Shown: positions 7,168 to 10,303 of the stretch, in pieces
Position numbering within the stretch: the stretch's first letter is position 1
Layout: every line of letters starts with the position of its first letter
Source of the DNA: an uncultured Lachnospiraceae bacterium
GTDB taxonomy: Bacteria; Bacillota; Clostridia; Lachnospirales; Lachnospiraceae
Length of the DNA stretch: 10,303 nt
Direction of reading: 5' to 3'
Assembly: GCA_947653315.1 (NCBI GenBank)
Contig: CANTGP010000085.1
Coordinates: 1-10,303 of the forward strand
Notes under the pieces: model-generated
Told to the model about the DNA's origin: nothing
The model's input: the letters and a program-made list of their open reading frames with translations, nothing else
The model's database searches: none
Program-made: the position numbers and the translations under genes

Positions 7168-8674
7168 ACATAAATCCTTTCGATGCATCGCTGCCGATAT
7201 CGCCCAAAAGAAGAATCATATAAACAAGCCCCACAAGGCAGACGTAACGGACCGCCGTCGGCATCCTGCATAACAAGTCCCTGCAATCCGTCTGCTTCTC
7301 CTTCCCAATATCCACTGCCGCCATAAGCAGGATTCCGAACAACAGCACAAAGACATCACAGGCTCCCAGTCCCGTAAGTTCCGGCAGCGATTCCATTGCC
7401 TCCGGCGCATCCCACACAAACAACAACCGCGTCAGGCGTAAAGCCTCCCGCGCGGAAGATGCGCCGGAAACCATCTCCATATAGCCAAAGAGTAAAAACG
7501 TGCGGACCATTTGGATAAGCCGCCACCAACGGCTTTCCTCACGGATATGTAGAAATTCCCGGCATTTCTTATACACCGGCGCCAAAAAAATCCCGGCCGC
7601 GATAAAGAACAGGTTCATCCATCCCCAAAGGAGGAAATTCCACGCCGTCCCATGCCACAGGCCGGTAGCCGTCCATACCAAAAACAGGGCAAGATAGCTG
7701 GGCAGCATCCTGGAAAAACCGGTCCCGAACTTTTCCCTGCATTTCCTTGCCAAATTCTGTGTCCTCTTTCCCACGGAAACCGTATAAAACACATAATCCC
7801 TGAACCACGCGCCAAGCGTAATATGCCACCTGCGCCAAAACTCATCGATGCTTTGGGAAAAAAACGGCTGCCGGAAGTTCTCCTCCAGCCGGATGCCCAA
7901 ACATTGGCAAATCCCTGCCGCAATATCCATATACCCCGAAAAATCGGCATATAGCTGGAGCGCCAGCGATACCATTAATACCAGTACATACACACAGCCG
8001 CAGGGCTTTTGCAACGCAAATACCGCTTCGGCAGCCATGCCAAACCGGTATGCAACCACCGTTTTCTTAAATATCCCCCACAGAATCCGGATACCGCCCC
8101 GCCGTAATCTTTCCCACGAAAAATCATGGGGTTCATACAGGGTTTCTTTCAGGTTGTTGTACCTGCTGAACGGTCCCTGCACCATATGCGGGAAAAAAGA
8201 AAGGAACAGCGCAAACCTCGCCGGGTTTTTCTCCGCCGGATATTTTCCCCGGTATACGTCGATACAGTATCCCATTGCCATAAACGTATAAAAAGAAATG
8301 CCTAGGGGGAATACCGGAAGCCCCGCATACTTTACTGCCACCCATATGCCGAAATTCAGCACCAAACAGGCTGCCATCATCCTTTTCTGTATCTTTGTGC
8401 ACTGCGCCTTGTTCTGCTGCTTTTCCTCCCTCGTATGGCATGTATTCTTCCTGATTTCCCGGTACGTTTCCCCCACCCGTTCCACCCGGACCGCACAGAT
8501 GTATGCGGAAACACAGGTGACGGCAAGAAAGGCGATGGAAAAACCGCCCCCGCTTACGTAAAACACCGCATTGGCAAAAAGCAGCACCAACCACTGCATC
8601 TTCCGGGGCGCCAAAAAATACCCCAAAAACAGCAGCAGGCAAAACACCAAAAATTCCACCGAAATAAAAGACAT
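7154..8674 (-). CDS. MBOAT-family membrane O-acyltransferase (AlgI/DltB type)
   Basis: A 506-residue polytopic membrane protein. PLGISFYTFMAMGYCIDVYRG (123-143), FFPHMVQGPFSRY (160-172), LYADFSGYMDIA (241-252), EFWRRWHITLGAWFRDYVF (278-296) and GLWHGTAWNF (338-347) are the standard MBOAT landmarks. His341 is the conserved catalytic histidine and His284 the second conserved one. Its length is nearer AlgI/PatA-type enzymes than DltB (about 400). The C-terminus ends FMYAQF with Tyr503. I recall this FxYxxF-type ending from DltX and from AlgI-like enzymes, where the tyrosine has been proposed to carry the acyl group. It should take the acyl group from the carrier protein inside and present it outside to the SGNH protein. 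AGAGGGG lies 9 nt before ATG 8674, 15 nt after the carrier gene ends. Confidence 0.93.
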   Translation of the reverse strand: MSFISVEFLVFCLLLFLGYFLAPRKMQWLVLLFANAVFYVSGGGFSIAFLAVTCVSAYICAVRVERVGETYREIRKNTCHTREEKQQNKAQCTKIQKRMMAACLVLNFGIWVAVKYAGLPVFPLGISFYTFMAMGYCIDVYRGKYPAEKNPARFALFLSFFPHMVQGPFSRYNNLKETLYEPHDFSWERLRRGGIRILWGIFKKTVVAYRFGMAAEAVFALQKPCGCVYVLVLMVSLALQLYADFSGYMDIAAGICQCLGIRLEENFRQPFFSQSIDEFWRRWHITLGAWFRDYVFYTVSVGKRTQNLARKCREKFGTGFSRMLPSYLALFLVWTATGLWHGTAWNFLLWGWMNLFFIAAGIFLAPVYKKCREFLHIREESRWWRLIQMVRTFLLFGYMEMVSGASSAREALRLTRLLFVWDAPEAMESLPELTGLGACDVFVLLFGILLMAAVDIGKEKQTDCRDLLCRMPTAVRYVCLVGLVYMILLLGDIGSDASKGFMYAQF

Positions 8675-8689
8675 GCGTTTCTTCCCCTC

Positions 8690-8917
8690 TTACTCGTCCA
8701 AAAGCCTGCACACCAGCCCGTAGATTGCCTCCGCGGAATTAAAGTTTGCGGGAAGCAGGTCTTCCGCATTTATTTCGATTCCAAACGAATTGTTCAGTTC
8801 CCCCACAATGGAGATGATGTCAAAAGAATTCAGAATCTCCCCTTCCACCAAATTTTTTTCCGTCCGGAAATCCACATCCGGATGCAGTTCCCCTAATATT
8901 TTCAATACTTCCTCCAT
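8690..8917 (-). CDS. Small acyl carrier protein (DltC-like role)
   Basis: A 75-residue carrier protein, the usual length for DltC and related discrete carriers. EGEILNSFDIISIVGELNNS holds the expected phosphopantetheine attachment serine, Ser31, at the start of helix II. FGIEINAEDLLPANFNSAEAI follows the normal helix II-III pattern. The residue before the serine is asparagine (codon AAT), whereas this position is nearly always aspartate in carrier proteins and helps recognition by the phosphopantetheinyl transferase. The protein should shuttle the activated acid from the adenylation enzyme at 4341-5861 to the MBOAT next door. The start ATG has AGGAG 12 nt upstream, a slightly long spacing, and follows the dehydrogenase stop by 22 nt. 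Confidence 0.9.
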   Translation of the reverse strand: MEEVLKILGELHPDVDFRTEKNLVEGEILNSFDIISIVGELNNSFGIEINAEDLLPANFNSAEAIYGLVCRLLDE

Positions 8918-8939
8918 TTTTCCGACGTGCTCCTTTCCC

Positions 8940-10229
8940 TTATCTTCCGATGCTGTAATATTCTACCCCGTTTTCCTTCATCTCCGCGATATCATAGACA
9001 TTCCTTCCGTCATATACCAGCGGCGTCTGCATCAGCTCCTTATAGCGCTTTGCGGGAACCTCCCTGATTTCTTTCCATTCCGTGAAAATAAAGCAGATAT
9101 TTGCCCCCTCCAAGGCTTTCTCCGGGTTGTCCACATAAGTAATCTGCGGATACCTTTTCCGGAAGTTGTCCTCCGCTACCGGATCGTAAGCATACAAATC
9201 GGCGCCTTCTTCCAGCAGCAATTCCACATTGTCGATGGATGGCGCTTCCCTCAAATCGTCGGTTCCCGGTTTAAATGCCAGTCCCAACACAGCCACCTTT
9301 AACCCCTGGAACGTAATCATCCGGTCGCTGGCTTTCCGGAACAGCCTTGTCTTCTGCCTTTGGTTCACCGACACGGCGGCTTCCACCGTCTCCAAATGAT
9401 ATCCCGCTTTTTCCGCCAGGAATTTCAGCGCTTTCGTATCCTTGGGAAAACAGCTCCCGCCGTAACCGATACCCGCCTTCAGGAAATTGGCGCCGATTCT
9501 GGCATCATAGCTCATGCCCTTTGCCACATCCTCGATATTTGCCCCCACCAGTTCACAAAGATTGGCGATATCGTTCATGTAGGATATTTTAAGCGCAAGG
9601 AAATCATTGCTGGCATACTTGGTCATTTCCGCGCTCCTGCGGCTCACCGATACCACGGGAAGGCCGAAGGGCTCGTAAATTTCCATTAACAGTTTTTCCG
9701 CTTCCTTACTCTCCGTCCCGATAATAATCCGCGCCGCATGGAGCGTATCGCGCACGGCGGAACCCTGTGCCAAAAATTCCGGGTTGGAAGCCACTTCTAT
9801 CTTCACGTCATGAATGAGGAAATCCTTGATAAACTGCTCCACCTTATCGTTGGTTCCCACCGGAACCGTGGATTTCACCACCACAAGACAATCCCTCTCC
9901 ACCGATTCCGCTATCTGCCTGGAAACCGTTGCAATATAGCCCAAATTCGCGGACCCGTCCGGCTGCTCCGGCGTACCCACGCCGATGAAAATGGCATCCG
10001 CATCCCGGTACGCCGACCGGTAATCCGTGGTATAATGCAGCCTCCCCGCCGCATTGTTTTTCTGCATCAGTTCTTCCAGCCCTTCCTCGTAAATCGGGGA
10101 AATACCTGCTTCCATCTGTTTCACCTTATGTTCGTCCACATCCACGCATGTGACGTCATGCCCCTTTTCCGCAAAACATACACCGGCGACCAAACCGACG
10201 TAACCGGTTCCCGCAACCACTAATTTCAT
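8940..10229 (-). CDS. ugd: UDP-glucose 6-dehydrogenase
   Basis: A complete 429-residue enzyme of the UDP-glucose/GDP-mannose dehydrogenase family. It oxidises UDP-glucose to UDP-glucuronate with two NAD+ in the cytosol, supplying uronic acid or its derivatives for the polymer. The NAD-binding fold starts MKLVVAGTGYVGLVAG (glycine loop 7-12). STVPVGT (120-126) and NPEFLAQGSAVRD (149-161) are the standard middle motifs. Lys204 and Asn208 lie in EMTKYASNDF. GYGGSCFPKDTKAL holds the catalytic Cys260, and FKPGTDDLREAPS (319-331) opens the C-terminal nucleotide-sugar domain. The GYGGSCFPKD wording favours UDP-glucose over GDP-mannose or UDP-HexNAc dehydrogenases. It heads the visible part of the operon that continues with the acyl carrier, MBOAT and SGNH genes. 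The start is supported by a strong ribosome binding site at 10240-10245. No defect is seen. Confidence 0.96.
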   Translation of the reverse strand: MKLVVAGTGYVGLVAGVCFAEKGHDVTCVDVDEHKVKQMEAGISPIYEEGLEELMQKNNAAGRLHYTTDYRSAYRDADAIFIGVGTPEQPDGSANLGYIATVSRQIAESVERDCLVVVKSTVPVGTNDKVEQFIKDFLIHDVKIEVASNPEFLAQGSAVRDTLHAARIIIGTESKEAEKLLMEIYEPFGLPVVSVSRRSAEMTKYASNDFLALKISYMNDIANLCELVGANIEDVAKGMSYDARIGANFLKAGIGYGGSCFPKDTKALKFLAEKAGYHLETVEAAVSVNQRQKTRLFRKASDRMITFQGLKVAVLGLAFKPGTDDLREAPSIDNVELLLEEGADLYAYDPVAEDNFRKRYPQITYVDNPEKALEGANICFIFTEWKEIREVPAKRYKELMQTPLVYDGRNVYDIAEMKENGVEYYSIGR

Positions 10230-10239
10230 GCTTTTGTTT

Positions 10240-10245
10240 CCTCCT
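10240..10245 (-). promoter_or_regulatory. Ribosome binding site of the UDP-glucose dehydrogenase gene
   Basis: A perfect AGGAGG (read on the minus strand) lies 10 nt before ATG 10229. No clear -35/-10 pair is visible in the 74 nt between this gene and the window edge, so its promoter is probably further upstream or shared with an earlier gene. Confidence 0.8.
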
Positions 10246-10268
10246 CTTTTTTATTCCATTCTTTTATG

Positions 10269-10303
10269 CCACTTACTTTTTTCCACTTACTTCATTACCA
10301 CTT
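10269..10303. repeat. Short direct repeats CCACTTACTT at window edge
   Basis: CCACTTACTT occurs at 10269-10278 and 10283-10292, and CCACTT begins a third unit at 10298 that the window cuts. The period is 14 to 15 nt. On the minus strand the units read AAGTAAGTGG, and one frame would give a short serine/glycine/lysine-rich tail ending at a TAA, so this may be the end of an upstream gene or a non-coding repeat. Too little is visible to decide. Confidence 0.45.

Noticed and set aside
8133..8711. 192-codon minus-strand open frame across the MBOAT 5' region
   Set aside because: It lies in another frame of the MBOAT gene, is rich in glycine and odd cysteine/phenylalanine runs as shadows often are, and overlaps both the carrier stop and the MBOAT start.

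Overview
The window looks like part of a surface or exopolysaccharide biosynthesis locus from a Gram-positive anaerobe of the Clostridia, most likely Lachnospiraceae. This rests on protein style, strong AGGAGG-type ribosome binding sites, moderate GC content and a gene set typical of Firmicute polysaccharide loci. The assignment is by eye, and no species can be named.

Layout from right to left on the minus strand. UDP-glucose 6-dehydrogenase (8940-10229) is followed closely by a small acyl carrier protein (8690-8917), an AlgI/DltB-type MBOAT membrane acyltransferase (7154-8674) and a membrane-anchored SGNH hydrolase-like protein (5839-7167). The spacings are 22 nt, 15 nt and a 14-nt overlap, so these four behave as one operon. 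Facing them on the plus strand is a DltA-like adenylation enzyme (4341-5861), whose 3' end overlaps the SGNH gene by 23 bp. A 282-bp divergent intergenic region (4059-4340) holds a good promoter for each direction and a strong imperfect inverted repeat between them. Leftwards from it runs a second minus-strand operon: a Wzy-type polymerase carrying a C-terminal Wzz-like region (2154-4058), an AAA-ATPase/PD-(D/E)XK protein (503-2191) and a GT4-type glycosyltransferase cut by the window edge (1-506). Both junctions in this operon overlap (38 nt and 4 nt).

How the genes may work together. The dehydrogenase makes UDP-glucuronate, the glycosyltransferase helps build the repeat unit, and the Wzy-like protein polymerises it outside the membrane. 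The adenylation enzyme, carrier protein, MBOAT and SGNH protein match, part for part, the chemistry of the Dlt pathway: activate an acid, load it on a carrier, pass it through the membrane and esterify a polymer. Here the module sits in a polysaccharide locus, is split over two convergent transcripts, has no separate DltX gene, and its activating enzyme lacks the aspartate that holds the substrate's amino group. My reading is a Dlt-like polysaccharide acylation system with a substrate other than D-alanine.

The most notable points are the altered substrate pocket of the adenylation enzyme, the apparent Wzy-Wzz fusion in one polypeptide, and the shared dyad between the divergent promoters. No tRNA, rRNA, CRISPR array, insertion sequence or convincing intrinsic terminator was seen.
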